NCBI RefSeq assembly: GCF_029227915.1
Contig: NC_079889.1
Coordinates: 9,672,001 to 9,736,000 of the forward strand
Origin: Hydractinia symbiolongicarpus
Taxonomy: Eukaryota; Cnidaria; Hydrozoa; Anthoathecata; Hydractiniidae
Direction: 5' to 3'
DNA length: 64,000 nt
Numbering within the stretch: the first letter of the stretch is position 1; each line of letters opens with the position of its first letter. Shown here piece by piece: positions 50,308 to 63,369 of this stretch. A program made the translations under genes and the position numbers. The notes under the pieces are model-generated. The model was not told the origin of the DNA. It did not search any database and saw only the letters and a program-made list of their open reading frames with translations.

Positions 50308-50316
50308 TATAGATAG

Positions 50317-51216
50317 ATGTGCATATTTTACATAGTTAGCCTCATATATATCGAGGAATATAACCTGTCTATTATTTCAAGGAAGGGACATGGCTTATAT
50401 GAAAAGTCTGTATTGAGCTACGCAGACCCAATTCGAGTCCGCGCTCTCTACCAGACAACACCCTCCCCACACATAACTATGGGGTGGTATCTCCCCTATG
50501 GCTATCGCCGTCAAGGGAAATATAAGCCTCCGAACAAGGTGCTAGAGTTATAACCACCAAGTTAAGGTGAATTAACATAGACCATCATTATGCGCCGTTG
50601 CAATTAAATCGCCCGGAGTTAGCTTGTACATGCAAAATAGACAGAAATCGCCGCTGGTTCAGAAATTTTTGTGAAGCGATATAATAGAGCTTCCTCGCAA
50701 AGTTAAATAAATTAAACTTTTTAAGGGAGCTTTTGAGCGATAGCCAATCAGGATCACTCGAAAATAAAATTACTACATCCCCCTCATCATCGCCTACGGC
50801 ATTTAAAAAAAATGGCATATGAATTTTAATGGGAATATCACACAAGTAATAAAATCTCTGTCCCAAGAAATCCCTGTTACATTTTGCGCTGGTCTGGTCT
50901 ATGGAAACCCACCTTTACGGCCCATAAAGCCAAAGAGCTTACCACTGATAAAAAACAATAACGTCACGCATGATTTCGTCTATGCGACAAAAAGAGAACA
51001 ATGTTATGCAACAACACAACGAAATTATATTTAAGCCCGTGTTATACTAAAACAAAATAGTTAAGGGCTAATCACATGAAGTACGTTATTGTTAAAATAT
51101 TGTTAATAATTTACAAAGCGACCTAACGTTAATTAAAATTAAAAACTTTTTCCAAAAAAAGATCCATGTCCAAATCAGTTCATGCTTATTTTGTCCAAAA
51201 ACGTGGCTAAACATAT
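50317..51216. other. Spacer with a GC-richer patch
   Basis: A moderately GC-rich segment near 50410-50560 contains GGGTGGTATCTCCCCTATGG. The complement recalls part of U1 snRNA (AGGGGAGATACCA), but nothing else of U1 is present. No gene is supported. Confidence 0.4.
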
Positions 51217-51303
51217 CAACCTCATCCCCAGGGGTTTTTGCCTTTTTCGCAGTAGGCGCCAGCAACTTTGATATCAGGCAAAAAACCCTGGTGGACGGGG
51301 TTG
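51217..51303. mobile_element. 87-bp foldback element, CAACCTC..GGGGTTG ends
   Basis: Begins CAACCTCATCCCCAGGGGTT and ends with the inverted CCCTGGTGGACGGGGTTG. Stems TTTTTGCC and GGCAAAAAA are included. The termini are of the same family as the 2.8-kb element at 47522. No clear target duplication. Confidence 0.65.
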
Positions 51304-51397
51304 TAAAATTATCAATATAAACTTTATGATTTTCTTATTCGCATCCATTCATAAATCCTTACTATTTTCATAAAAACACAACAAATGTAATAAATGA

Positions 51398-51491
51398 CAA
51401 CCTTGTCCCCAGGACTCTTTTTTCTGTTTCTGACAATTCTCGCCGTCCGAGATTGTCAGAAAAAGAAAAAGAGACCTGGGGAACGAGGTTG
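51398..51491. mobile_element. 94-bp foldback element with 9-bp near-perfect target duplication
   Basis: Begins CAACCTTGTCCCCAGGACTC and ends ACCTGGGGAACGAGGTTG, with an internal TTCTGACAAT/ATTGTCAGAA hairpin, so the whole unit folds on itself. The flanks AATAAATGA and AATAAATTA (8 of 9 identical) match the 9-bp duplication of the longer relative. A further end fragment lies near 51511-51530. Confidence 0.7.
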
Positions 51492-51534
51492 AATAAATTA
51501 GTGTGTTTAACCTCGATTCCAGGACTTTTTTCTG

Positions 51535-54500
51535 CTTTTTGTTATAAAAAAGTGGACAAAAAAACCAATCGAATATAAGGAAGTTGTATACAAATACACA
51601 ATTTCCAGGCTACTTAACTGAGTTCTCGGTTTAACAAAGCGAATATCTATCTCGGCAAACTGGCTTGGCTCGCACTGTACAGTTTATGAGAAATCCTTAG
51701 TAGAAACGAGATCTCGCCATATGTGTAACAATGCAAACATGTGAACCGCTAGGCCTTAAAAGGTAAGAAAGAAGCTGTATTATTTTGTTTTAGCCTTATT
51801 GAGCGCAAGCAAAAAGAGGTCTTGAGGTCTCAACATACAACAAGTAATAAACAGTTACTGGTGCATCTAGAAACATTAGCGAAGTTTTTGAGCCTCAGCC
51901 AAAATTTTTTGGTTCTTCTTTTTTATAAAAAAAAACATGTAGTTTATTAATTTTAAGGGTTTTCAAAGAAAGTGCGCTATTTCGAGGGGCGTTTACAAGA
52001 GGGCGGTTAATAAACGATTGTATTTTTTTTCTTTTCTCTTGTGCAACACCGATCATATCTCCTTCTGATAATGCAAATTGTTTTAACGAATTTTTTTGGT
52101 GTGAAATTAATAGTTTTGTATTACGTTTCGAATAAACGCCCTGGGACGTGTTTTATAAAAAAAAAGCTTTTGAAGGAGGCGCAGGCAGTAATTTTTTCTG
52201 CCACCTGGGGCGGTTAGAAAGAAAAAAGAAATTAGCATTAGCTGGGTACTAGATTGATTCTCTTAATTTTATTTGACTAGGCAGCTATGTCGTATCCACT
52301 TGGATTGTGTAGCAGATGTAGGAACCCTAAGTCGTGTTTTCAAATGGCAGAAGTGTGTTATTGATCTCTAGAAATGAAGAAAAAGACCAGAGTGGCGACT
52401 AACTTCTAATGGTGGGTTTTTCCAGCCTCTCCCCAAGACCCCTTTTCGCTTTGTTTTACTAGGGATGGGCTTCTTCTTTGCGCCATCTTTAATTTAAGAA
52501 ACAAGGATCCTGGGCCGAATTTTGGATTCTGTTCATTTGCAATGTCTTGTTAGGAAGGAAAACTTGATCAAGCTCAAGGAAATTCTTAAATGCATTCAAT
52601 AAAAAGATATCATGTCATATTAGTAGAAGTTCTAAGCAACAGTGTGTATAATTATTTGGACTGATATCTCATATAGTATTTGCTGCGGCATTTTTAAAAG
52701 CATTCTTTTTTTATCCATTAACCAGATCAAAATTTTTTATCAGAGTACTTTTAAAACGTCTCATTCGAATCTCCCGCAGGTTTAATGGTTGTTTACGAAT
52801 TGTCGATTGTCACAACAAATCAACAACTAAATTGTTGAGCTATTACGACACTTCATTATATCTTAATACAAGTGAAATTTTGATATTGTGTCTTTTTTTG
52901 TTCCTTATTTACCTCAGTCACGACAATACTAAAATCAACTTTAAAAATCATGCAAAGTTCGAAAACAAACACATTTTAAATACATGAACTAAACTTATCC
53001 CTATTCTTGAACCCCTTCCCACCTCCCACCTCCCACCTCCCAACTCCTGCTGGCTTTTTGTCTCATTCTTGGTTAGCATCATAAACATCAAAAAAATATG
53101 CCGCACCGTCACGTCTGTTACCATGGACTCCTGGGTTAACAAGTGGTCAGGAAAAAATTAAAGAATTTTTTTAAAATCATTTCAATATCATATTTTGAAT
53201 TTTCATACGTTTATGAAGTAACTTAGGCATCTAATATTATTGTTTTCATTTCACAGACTTAGAAATATATAATGGCGTCAGTTTTGACTAGATGACGTCA
53301 TTCCAATTTAAAAGAACCCTCAGGTTCAGGTTTCTATCAAAGAGGTCTGGGTACGAGAATTCTTGTTATGAAAATTAGTATTCACACCGCTGAAGATATT
53401 GAGAATTGGATTGAAACTTAGAGAGAGTGTATTGTTAAGGTCTTTTTAATTTCTGATTAAACGTAAGAGTTAATCTTCTTAGTCAATCGTAATAAAACGT
53501 GTTATAGAAAGGCTTCTCTTTTTTTTTACAAAATTTAAAATGTCCAGTCACATTGTTTATACTACATCGGTTTCTTTACTATTTATGGTCCGGGAAGCAT
53601 CCGATGATCAATGTTTTAATTCTTCGGGTGAGAAAAAAAAGTTTTATTGGCAAGTTCCATGTTTAATCATTTCCATTCAACTCCTCTGTGTCCTTCCGAA
53701 CTAGTGTTTATATATGCTTACGTAATCAGGTGCACCTGAGTTGTGTATTGGATCAACAGTCTTATTCTTCATGCGTAAAAGAAATTGGGCAGAACTCCAA
53801 TATTATATATATTTAATCACTCAGCTCTTTCCTTTTCCCTTCAGTTGTGTATTTTGTAATGTGTAAGAGTGATTATTAGTAAATCATTTTCTTTGAAAGT
53901 TTGACGACCTTGGTGACTGCTCAGGCTCCTTCCACGCCAGTCTTATGTAAACAGTGGCCTTCTTGAAACTTGGAAATCAAAGACATAAAAATAAAATATT
54001 AAAAAAAAACTTAGGTAAGTTGCTGGAGAGCGTAAATTATCCAGCTCTTTAGCAAAAATAATTATAACTTGCCATCCGTAATCTCGTGTTTGTTTTTTTT
54101 GGAAATTAAAAAGAGTCGCTTTGCTAGATCAACAATTCATAGCAGGGGACATATGTAAAATATTTTAAATACTACAAATAACAAGTACTATACCTTGAAG
54201 GAACGTTTGATCTTCTAAAAGTCTATCTCACGACAATAAATTTTGATTTTCACGAAAGATCTGAGAAGAAAACACGTGGACATGCAGAAAAAGCAAAAGA
54301 AGAGAAAGGAAAAGCAAAGGTGATATCAGGATGTAATAGTGCTGTTAATAAATGTTTCCTTAGCTTCTCATTAACATTTTCCTTAGGATTTCAAAATTTG
54401 AAAACACAATGGTAACCATATCCCTTTGAGCATGATTTTAAACAAAACAAGAGTAGTTTTGTTGATGGACTTGACAGGACACAGCAAGTCGTCAATGACA

Positions 54501-54830
54501 TAAAGAGAAACGTCTAACAACAAGAGCCTCCGTGTTCACATGGACATCTATTTTTAAAGACTACCTGTGGAGACAAAGCGTGTGTAAATAGCTCGTCTAT
54601 GGAATTACAATCCCATGACAGATTACAGAGAGGTTTAACATTTCTTTCTATACATTTCCAATTGGATAGAATCGATTAAAAGGGATTCCATGCGGCGCTA
54701 TTTTGTATCATTGCTGCATTAATTATTGTCCTTGTGATACAGGAATTGAAGATACAAATTTGTATACTGGTGAGATATGACAGTTAATCAATGAGAGAAG
54801 AAAATACTAATAAAAGAAAGACTTTGAATC
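51535..54830. other. Gene-poor 5' flank of the collagen gene
   Basis: No supported exon. It includes a (CCTCCCA)n low-complexity patch at about 53017-53046. Regulatory elements for the downstream gene may lie here but cannot be told apart by eye. Confidence 0.45.
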
Positions 54831-54833
54831 TGT

Positions 54834-54908
54834 TTATATAATTGTTCATTCATATTGAGAAGGATTTGAAGACCAGTCGTTAAAAGAAGCACACATAACA
54901 TATAAATA
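54834..54908 (+). promoter_or_regulatory. Possible core promoter of the collagen gene
   Basis: Two candidate TATA boxes precede the ATG: TTATATAA near 54834 and TATAAATA at 54901. The second would give a very short leader. AT-rich context makes both uncertain. Confidence 0.3.
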
Positions 54909-54942
54909 AATACACACATATGTAAAACTAAAGAAAGAAAAC

Positions 54943-57900
54943 ATGGCAATTCGTATGAACTTCAAAACGACGCTTACATCTTGCGCCTTATTGGTCATAA
55001 TATGTAGTATTCATGTTACAGAAGCACGAAATAACGTAGGTTTTTTTGTTGAGAAGTTTCTTAGCTTCTTTGTTTATGTTTTTCAATTAGGTTTTAACTG
55101 TTTTTTGTGGATCATTTTTATTTTTGATTCATATTTTTTATGTTGTGTACGATGTTTTAAAAGTCAAACTTTATTTGAATAAAAAAATGGTTTTAGCAAC
55201 TGACAAAAAAGATAGAGCAGATTACCAGACAAAACAATTCTAAGATAGATAGAAAGCTTTTGTGTTAGGTAAGTATATTTTCAGGAGCTTCGTGCGAAAA
55301 AGAGTTCTAATAGTATAACCATAGGGAAGCCAAAAATTCAGCACAGTCTCTGTTTTTTCTATTTCGTTTTTGGTTACTTAAAAGATCTTTATATGATCCA
55401 TCGCAAAAATTCTCATACTTACCCTCTATTTCTTAGCGTACCAATTTGTAACATGCTTTACTGCAGGCATCAAGTCAAGTAAACACAACTTTTTAATCGC
55501 CTTCACAAGAAGGCACACTCCATATAATGCCATTTCAATAAAAGCTGGCACTTATTTACTCACCTAATGCAAACTGCAATACAAAGCCCTGACAATATTA
55601 AATTCAACTCAAAGGGAAGCTATAGATTTAAAATGCTTAATGCATTTTTTTGCAGAGAACGTTTTTACAAATGCGTGATTATGCCTTAGGTGAAATAGCC
55701 TGGAAATGAGTATAATCGCTCTGATAGGATTGGATGAAGATAATCGTTACGTCTAAGTTTCTATATTTTGTTCTTTAGGATTTAAGTTAAAATGACTCAT
55801 TTTTTTTTCTTCTGGCATAGGAAATAACGAAGATTTTCATATGAAGCAAGAAAAGTCAGCGAGAAAAATCGTAAAGATTGATGATTAGCGAGACCATATC
55901 AATATAATCCTTAATTAATTACAATTTGTTCACTCCTTTTGAAACATAAACAAATATAATATATCCTAATCGCCTCCCCGGATGTTTTTAAGACAGCGAG
56001 CTTATATGATCTAGATTGACATCAGATTATACGCAGCAGGCGGTCACGTGACGTGAACAGTTGTTGATTAGTTTTAGGTGGGTGGTTGTTTCCGATCAAG
56101 TCAAATTGGATCAAATTTTTAAATAAAAAAGAGGAAATGTGCTCTGTTTAGTTGCTTTAATCAGTATTCTATATTTATTTCAAAATATAGACTTGTATAT
56201 GTGGGAAAGAACATATCTATTGCACAACATTTATTCACGTTAATATCAATAGGAGAGCAATAAGAACCACCACTGTTAAGTAACCAAAAATTCGTATCCC
56301 ATATCACTATTACCATAAAAACCTAATGCGCCAGCAGTCATTGCTATAATAAAGATATTCTTCTATATTTCATTGAATATGTAATGGCTTATGCCTACAA
56401 CGTTTCGCCCTTGGATCGTAATTGCGCTTTCTCTATCTCGAACTTTTCTCCATTTCAAAGTCAATTTCCTGAAAGCGTACACTTAAACAATTTTTCTTTC
56501 TTTATCTCGAACTTCTTTCGCGCGAATTTTTCTCTCACGAAAATCCCGGTTTCTTGTGACTTTTTCTCTCTTTGTCTTATAATGTTTTGTGTCTACGGGG
56601 CTCCTCTAAACAGCACATGAAACAACAAAGTTTGGAAAATAAAAATTCGAATGCACCCAAAACATTCGACATCTGAAGTTTGGATACAAACAGTAGGATT
56701 TTACTCGATTGTCAAAATGTCAGCCTTCGAAACGAAACTTGAAAAGAAAACTTTGGTTTAATACACGTTTCCCGAATTACATGTTTTTTAAAATTACATG
56801 TTTTTTAAAATTTCGGAATTTTGATGTTTTGACCTTAACATCATTTTCAGCATTAGTAAATTAGTTAATGTATAAATTTTCAACTTAATCCGACATTGGA
56901 AAGTGCTGTTTTTGTGGCATCATTGTTACGGTCAAAGCCTTCTTAGTTTTCGACTTTATAAGCCTCATCTTCGAGCAAAGGTTAATTAGTACAAAATTAA
57001 AAAAACTGTTGTAGCAGGCTGTTTGTTTAATGTATGAATATGAAAATTTCACAATTTATTAATTTTTATGTGAGGATTTCGAAAATTACATTCATTTTCT
57101 TTATAAAAGGTGAGAAAGAGCTGCGGCACATTTAAAGAAAATAAATTCGGGAAAGGTGTATAGTGCAAAATAATTCGAAAAATTGAGAATGGCATAGAGA
57201 CTATTTATCTATCTATTCTATTTGAATGAAGTAGAAATCGTGCATTTTCTCAAAATAAAATGGGCCAAAATCGAAATAATTAGTTCCGCAAATATTTTTA
57301 CCCTTAAGGTATTAGAATTAGCGTAATGTAACCCTAACCTATTTAACACGGCCTAGACCATAAAATTGAAATGTCATGGCTAATTTCGTCACGTAAAATA
57401 CTCCAATGTACCATGATAATTTGCCGACATTGATGTTTGACATATCACAACAAGATGTGACTGCGTTTTTGAGTTATCATGACCCATCTTGAGACATTCT
57501 GGTGTGCTACTGTTACTGCTGGTATTGTTGTGTTATGGTTTCACACTTTCCAACTTGTGCACAGAGACGATATATCTGTACGTTTTCACACTGGCAAGTT
57601 TTTAAAACAACAAACATACTTCCTAATCAAAACAAACAACATTTTTATTTCATTAACACGTAATATCAAACTCAAAACTCTGCAACTTTATCCCGCTGAC
57701 TGATACAATCTTGGTCAAAATATGTTGAGACAAAACATCTTATTTCGAAGTTTGTCACCATAAGTAATTGCATAGGCTATTTCTATATTAGATTCACACA
57801 TTGTGAACTTGTCAACGTTTAATTGTCAATAATCACAGTGGACTTAGGATCTTAGGCTATTTGGTTACGTCCAAACTCTTTGTGCTAATTGTTGCTGACG

Positions 57901-60900
57901 TCAGCATGGCCATTCTTTCCAAATTTTGGGGCTTTCGTTCGTAGGCCCCGGACGTGGATTTTTTTGGTGTGCGGACGTGCTAGAGAATGGGACTAGCAAC
58001 TTTTTAACGCTCTCTGCATGACATACGTGTGTGCAACACTTTTGTCTATATTTGAAAAACGAGCAAAAAACTGACTTTACTCTTTGCCCACGCTTGTGGA
58101 TATCCAACAAACTTGAAGTCCAGACTTCTTATTTCGTGTTGAAGTACATTAAATCATTTTTGAGAGAGAGTTTTCACATCCAAAATACTCTAGACAACTT
58201 TGTTTACTGTTGACGCTGAGTTCAGAGAAGACCAACTTCAAAGAATTCATTGCATTCTCCCTTTCTATTTTATTCCTATTAACCCGAGTACTTTTCCTCT
58301 ATACTTCAAAAGTGGAAACTGTTTATAAAACCTATGTAGGACTATTTGTGAAAAAATATTGGGAAAATAACGGGTTTTGTCGCATTAGAATATATTTCGA
58401 TACACAATGTATCTGTTCTTTGCAAATGGTATTTTGTTCCAGTTGTCGTACAATATATTTTAGAGAAAGAAGTATTCGTAAGTTAAAAAATTGCAAAGTC
58501 AAGGGACATAACTTTTAGGAATGGTCCCCTTTAAATTTTTTTACGGGAAATAACTCATCATATAATAATTTCAATGATTCTTTCGAGAATATACTTTGGC
58601 GATAAGCATAGGTGTTGATTATTATTTGTTCCAGGAGGTCCTGTGATTCGTGTTTAATGTTACCATAGAATATGCCAACAACTGCATAGAGATATCTTTA
58701 AAAATATCTCTATGCAACGATAGAAGCTAAATGGTTTTGAATCGATTAAAAGAGCTGGCTGACGAGTTTTACACAAAAGAAAATTTTTATATCTCACATG
58801 ACGGAATAAATAAAAATTTGCTAGAATTTACTTTCGCAAATAGTTTACTACAACATGAGGGAATAAACTTTTGTTATGAAGCCTAAATTTTTTCGCGGAT
58901 CTTAACTTTCGCAGTTTGGTTCTAAGGTCGCGGAAGTTTCTTGCTTTAAAGTTTTGTTAGAAGTTGTAGAAACATAACATTGATAGAACTAAAAATGAAA
59001 ATATTTTTTAATCCATATTTATGAGTTCTTAGCCATATCTCGTGATATTTCTGCAATAAAATACTCTGCTCTATCAACATTGTTTTCATTTTAGTGTCGC
59101 TTAAAGAAACATCCCAAGAGTCAATCCTATTTTTTATCATGTGACGGATACATCAGTGTAAGTAGTTGTACTTTAAAGGCTGCGAAATATGACGTTAGTT
59201 CTTGAATTTAGTGACTTACACACAAAAGTTGTTTGCAAGGCGACAAAAAGGTTGCTAGCGCTATTCATTACTTTATGACTGATCTCTTTCAGAGAGCGCT
59301 ATAACCATTTTAAAAAGGGTTGCGAAATAATTCCTTAGCTTTTAAATTTAGTGACTTACACAAACGTTTTCCTGGCACTATTTACTATTTCAACACTAAT
59401 CTCGTTGAAAAAGGGTTTCAAAATAATCCGTTAGTAAGTAACCCATATCAAAGTCGATTTAATAAGAAATTAGCATCACTATTCATTATCTATGGATGGG
59501 TGGTCATGTTAGGCCATATTAGGGGTAGGCCACATTAGGGGTAGGCCACATTAGGGGTAGGCCACATTAGGGGTAGGGCACGTTAAGGTTGGGGCACGTT
59601 AGGGCGCAAGACATACAGCTAAAAAGAAAGAAAACATTTGAGCTGAGTGACAGTGCGTAGAATTTTAGACTTGAAAGGAAAAGGAAGAGTGGTTAAGATA
59701 TATTTGCTATAAGCTACGTTGTGGAAAAATAGTAATGATCCTCTGTGAAACATTTTGCTTTATAAATGTCTCAACGGGAGAGTGTCTAAATATATGTATA
59801 TGTAGACCTGCTAATCCGTCTAGAGACGTCTTAAAGGATGCATAATCAAAAAGAATGATTTCCTGCTAACATAATATATATGTAGATTAGATGTATAGAC
59901 AGAAATACGAAGGGGAATTAGATTAAATAAATATTTAAAATTGGCTTTTTTCGTATGCAATGCCAGCAGGGACAGTTAGACTTAAATCTTTGACCTCTTT
60001 CTAAAAAACAACTATTTGAGAGGGACAAACAAGAGAGAAGATATAGAGACAGGAAATCTCAAATTAACACAAATTACCGAAGCTTTAGTAATTATATTTG
60101 TTTTATTCTCTTTCAGGATAACAAACAGACGAGAACTAGTATTCGTAAAGACAAGAAAAAACCCAAAAAAGCAGGACCACCAGGGCCACCCGGTCCAGTA
60201 GGACCTCCCGTAAGTTATAATACATATTTTTTAATCTATTTTCTTCGTTTTATAAACAAATTATAAATAGTATGTATGTGTAACGAATTCTATACAACTT
60301 AGCCCTTCTTATATTTCGTTATCTCAAGAGCCCTCCTTTAAGTTAATTAACCTTCGCATGCTTTCTATTATATAGGGAAAAGATGGTATTGACGGTGTGG
60401 AAGGACCAACAGGACCTATGGGACCAGTACGTAGAAACATTTAATTTACCAGTAGTGGATATGTTTAGATCTCATACTGTTGACATTGAAATGGGCGAAT
60501 CGAAGTTTCCCAAACAAGTCTACTGTACAAATAAAAGGTCTTTTAGAATTTATATAATAAAGTTATTTTTGTTTTAGACTGGACCTACAGGTGTTCCAGG
60601 AAGAAGAGGACACACTGGACCAAAAGGACCAAAAGGTTCAAGGGTACGTAATCACATGACAGCAAAAGCAACTGCCCAATATACTTTTTATCATATCAGT
60701 GACCCAAGGCAAGAAAAACATTTTAAGTATCTTTTTTGGTAACAAAGATGAAGATATATTTTGTAGGCTTCATGTTATGTTTCTGTATTAGAAGCGTTCT
60801 TTCCTTTTACATCTCCAAAACAAAAACAACAGTTATTGGTAACAATTGGTATTTGTTAAACGATCAAGAGTACATTGAAATCAAACTTGAGGAATCGCTA

Positions 60901-61405
60901 TAAACCCCTCTGATTCCCCTAAATATCACGTTTATTATACTAACAGAAAAAATACTGTTTATAGGGAGATGTTGGTCCAATGGGCCCTCAAGGACCTTCT
61001 GGTCTACCAGGAAATTGCATAAAAGATGAGTCACTGCTCAATAGAGATGTTGCAGAGAAATTATACCACTGTCTAGCTGGTCCACAAGGTCCTCAAGGAC
61101 GAAAAGGAGATCTCGGTTTACAAGGAAATCCTGGTCCACAAGGACCACAAGGAAAGAGCGGTGAACAAGGTCAAAAGGGTGATCGAGGTCGCAGGGGTCC
61201 TGTTGGAATGCCTGGATTACCTGGAAGCAGTGGGGCTGTGTCGTGTGCTACGTATTACTCAGACTGGATTGGTAGGTTCAGTGAGATGGAAAATAAAAGT
61301 TCCGATGGTATATTTTGTCCAAGTAGACAATTTTTGCAGGGTTTTAAAATCGAAAAGAATGGAATTAAGGAGAGGTATAACTACGTTTGTTGTAAAATTG
61401 GATGA
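54943..61405 (+). CDS. Secreted short-chain collagen-like protein, 247 aa
   Basis: Five exons (54943-55035, 60117-60209, 60376-60426, 60578-60643, 60965-61405) join in phase 0 with consensus borders. Residues 1-29 are a signal peptide (TTLTSCALLVIICSIHVTEA), then a basic linker rich in Lys. The first Gly-X-Y helix is residues 51-116 (22 uninterrupted triplets across four exons). A 23-residue break with Cys119 and Cys137 follows. The second helix is 140-190 (17 triplets, including KGDRGRRG). The C-terminal domain has Cys195, Cys219, Cys243 and Cys244 (FLQGFKIEKNG..RYNYVCC). The tail is loosely like the C..F..G(F)..CC pattern of dermatopontin-type modules, but this is unproven. Probably a trimeric extracellular matrix or mucus protein. 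It lacks minicollagen Cys domains and a fibrillar NC1. The 5.1-kb first intron could hide another in-phase exon. Confidence 0.87.
58683..58716. repeat. 13-bp perfect hairpin
   Basis: TGCATAGAGATAT and ATATCTCTATGCA flank an 8-nt loop (CTTTAAAA), within the first collagen intron. No longer precursor-like pairing is evident around it. Confidence 0.75.
59172..59364. repeat. Two diverged, reversed ends of the AGGGGCTAYGAA element
   Basis: At 59172-59225 and 59310-59364, (T)TTAAA..GG.TGCGAAAT leads into AATTTAGTGACTTACACA, the reverse complement of the right end of the element at 2738-3080. The copies lie about 139 bp apart, in the collagen intron. Confidence 0.55.
59505..59605. repeat. 16-bp tandem repeat
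   Basis: GGCCACATTAGGGGTA repeats with a 16-bp period (GGCC at 59512, 59528, 59544 and 59560, then degenerate copies) inside the first collagen intron. Confidence 0.85.
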
Positions 61406-61515
61406 TAGGTTTATGTACGTTGATATGTTCTCATTAAAATGTAATTGTGCTGTGTTGAAGTATACCTAGATGGTTGAAGAAAGTTGGGATTGTAATGGTG
61501 AGAGACCATGAAGCA

Positions 61516-61521
61516 AATAAA
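61516..61521 (+). terminator. Poly(A) signal of the collagen gene
   Basis: AATAAA 111 nt after the stop codon, the first canonical hexamer downstream. Confidence 0.65.
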
Positions 61522-61524
61522 AAC

Positions 61525-63369
61525 CGAAATAGGAACCATTATTTATTAATTTATACCAAAAGTAAATATAACTTATACACGAACGTTATTTTTTTAGTAA
61601 TTACGGAGCTTTTAGAACTCATGCACTAAGAGATCTCTTTATGCGAGAAATGATTATACACTTCAGTTTAACCGAGGCCTGGTGACGAAGTTAAAATGCA
61701 TGAAATATTGTGGTAAACATAGACTCAAGATTTTGAGCTTACAGGAGGTATATTAGAGATCATTTTTAAGACATAAGAGGCCATAAGAGCGGGCAGAGTC
61801 TTGTAGTCTACCAAATTTGTTTCCAAGTTGAAATTAAATATTTTGTATATATCTGTTTATATAGAAAGTATCTTCTTAATAAAATAAATAATAATGAGCC
61901 TTTTTTTTCGGTCCCACAATCACAGGGTCTTCAGCTTCCGTCCTCAAATATAAAGAAATATCACCTGGGATCGAAGTTGTATTTATTTTAACTACGTGGA
62001 CACCGCACCTTAACAACAAAATTTCGACACCTTTTTATTTAATGTGAGTAAAAAGTTGGTAAAACATAAAAGAAATGTTAACAGAGTGACTGGTATTTTG
62101 AAACAACTAAAATGTTCACACTGACCTTAGCGAGCTAATTGTTTGTTCCTGTCCGACATTGTTAAAAAGAAGGAAAGAGAACCTAAGGACGAGGTTGATT
62201 ATTCACTTATAATTTAGTCTCTAAAGTTGAGGGAATTGGAGACTAATTATTCTTTATTTAACCAGGATAGCCTTTTCAGTTTTCCTATTGGTACTGCTAC
62301 CAAAAGTTCCTCCCAAGGGTGTCCTAACGCATTTAAAGCTTCCATTTCCAGCTACGAATTTCGTGCAAGCACAACAATCGTTCAACTGAACAAACGACTA
62401 AGTTATCAATCTTAATCTCGTTCTAATCTCATACTAAGCAGAAAGAATAGATTCACACTTTTATAATCTCTGGAATGACTCAGACCAGTGCACTGGAAAC
62501 GAACGCACTACCACAAGGCCACCAGTCGCTAAATTCGTACAATAACTAATAAAAACTAAATATTTTTTTACCAATAAAGAGATGACATCGATACAACACG
62601 TACGTACGTACATCACCTTGTTAATTCTACAGAATGTCCTAGGGTGGGGAAGGACGACATTTTTGTCCCCAGGGTTTGTTGTTTGATTCCAAAGCCGCTA
62701 GTGCCCGGGGGAACAGTCTGGCCTATGTGACCTCTATTTCCAAGAATGACGTGCATTGGTAGAACAAACACAGAGCCGAAAGAAAATCAAAACAAAAACA
62801 AAAACAACAAATGGTCAGCAAGAAAGGAAGTGAAACGTTCTTTAAAAACAAAGTCAATTGTGTGACAAAGAAAAGATATTTGTGAAAATACTTAATGACA
62901 ACCTCGCAGTTCGTGCTATTTTGCATGGAGCCAACGCGTGGCAAATTCTAAAAAAAAAACAGTGGTATAGCCCACATTACATTTAACATTGCCATAACTT
63001 TCTGTATATCATGGATGATATGTTGAAGTTGAAGTACTAGTACTGAACTGGGTATTGCCTAAGTTATTTAGCCATGATAACAGAAATCTTTGATAAAGGA
63101 TAAGTATAGTATGGTTTTATTAAAAGGTGCACAAACAGCTCCAGAACCAGGAAATCATTAAAAGGGGACGAAGGGGAAATTTTCATGCGCGCGCTATGCA
63201 ACATTTCCCATAGTATGTGCATGAAGATGTTTCTCGTGACCCCACTTCTTATTTGCTGCAGAATGGTCTTATGAAAAACTTTGATTTAAATATTCTTGAA
63301 TAATCAAAGGGAATGGAAAGTTTTTTCGAGGTTATCAGAGTTGTATGTACCGTTGATTTTACTGAAAGT
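61525..63369. other. Downstream spacer with foldback-end fragments
   Basis: No gene. Pieces resembling the CAACCTCGTCCCCAGG termini occur near 62140-62192 (..CCTAAGGACGAGGTTGA) and 62660-62720 (GTCCCCAGGG..CCCGGGGGAAC). They are degraded relatives of the family at 47.5-51.5 kb. Confidence 0.4.

Noticed and set aside
50410-50560. U1-snRNA-like AGGGGAGATACCA on the minus strand
   Set aside because: The diagnostic 5' end that pairs with donors and the other U1 stems are missing.
52287-52364. 25-codon Cys-containing mini-frame (MSYPLGLCSRCRNPKSC..)
   Set aside because: Too short, no promoter, splice or family support.
58210-58518. 102-codon plus-strand frame in the first collagen intron
   Set aside because: Hydrophobic/AT-driven, no splice-compatible borders in phase with the collagen gene, no family.
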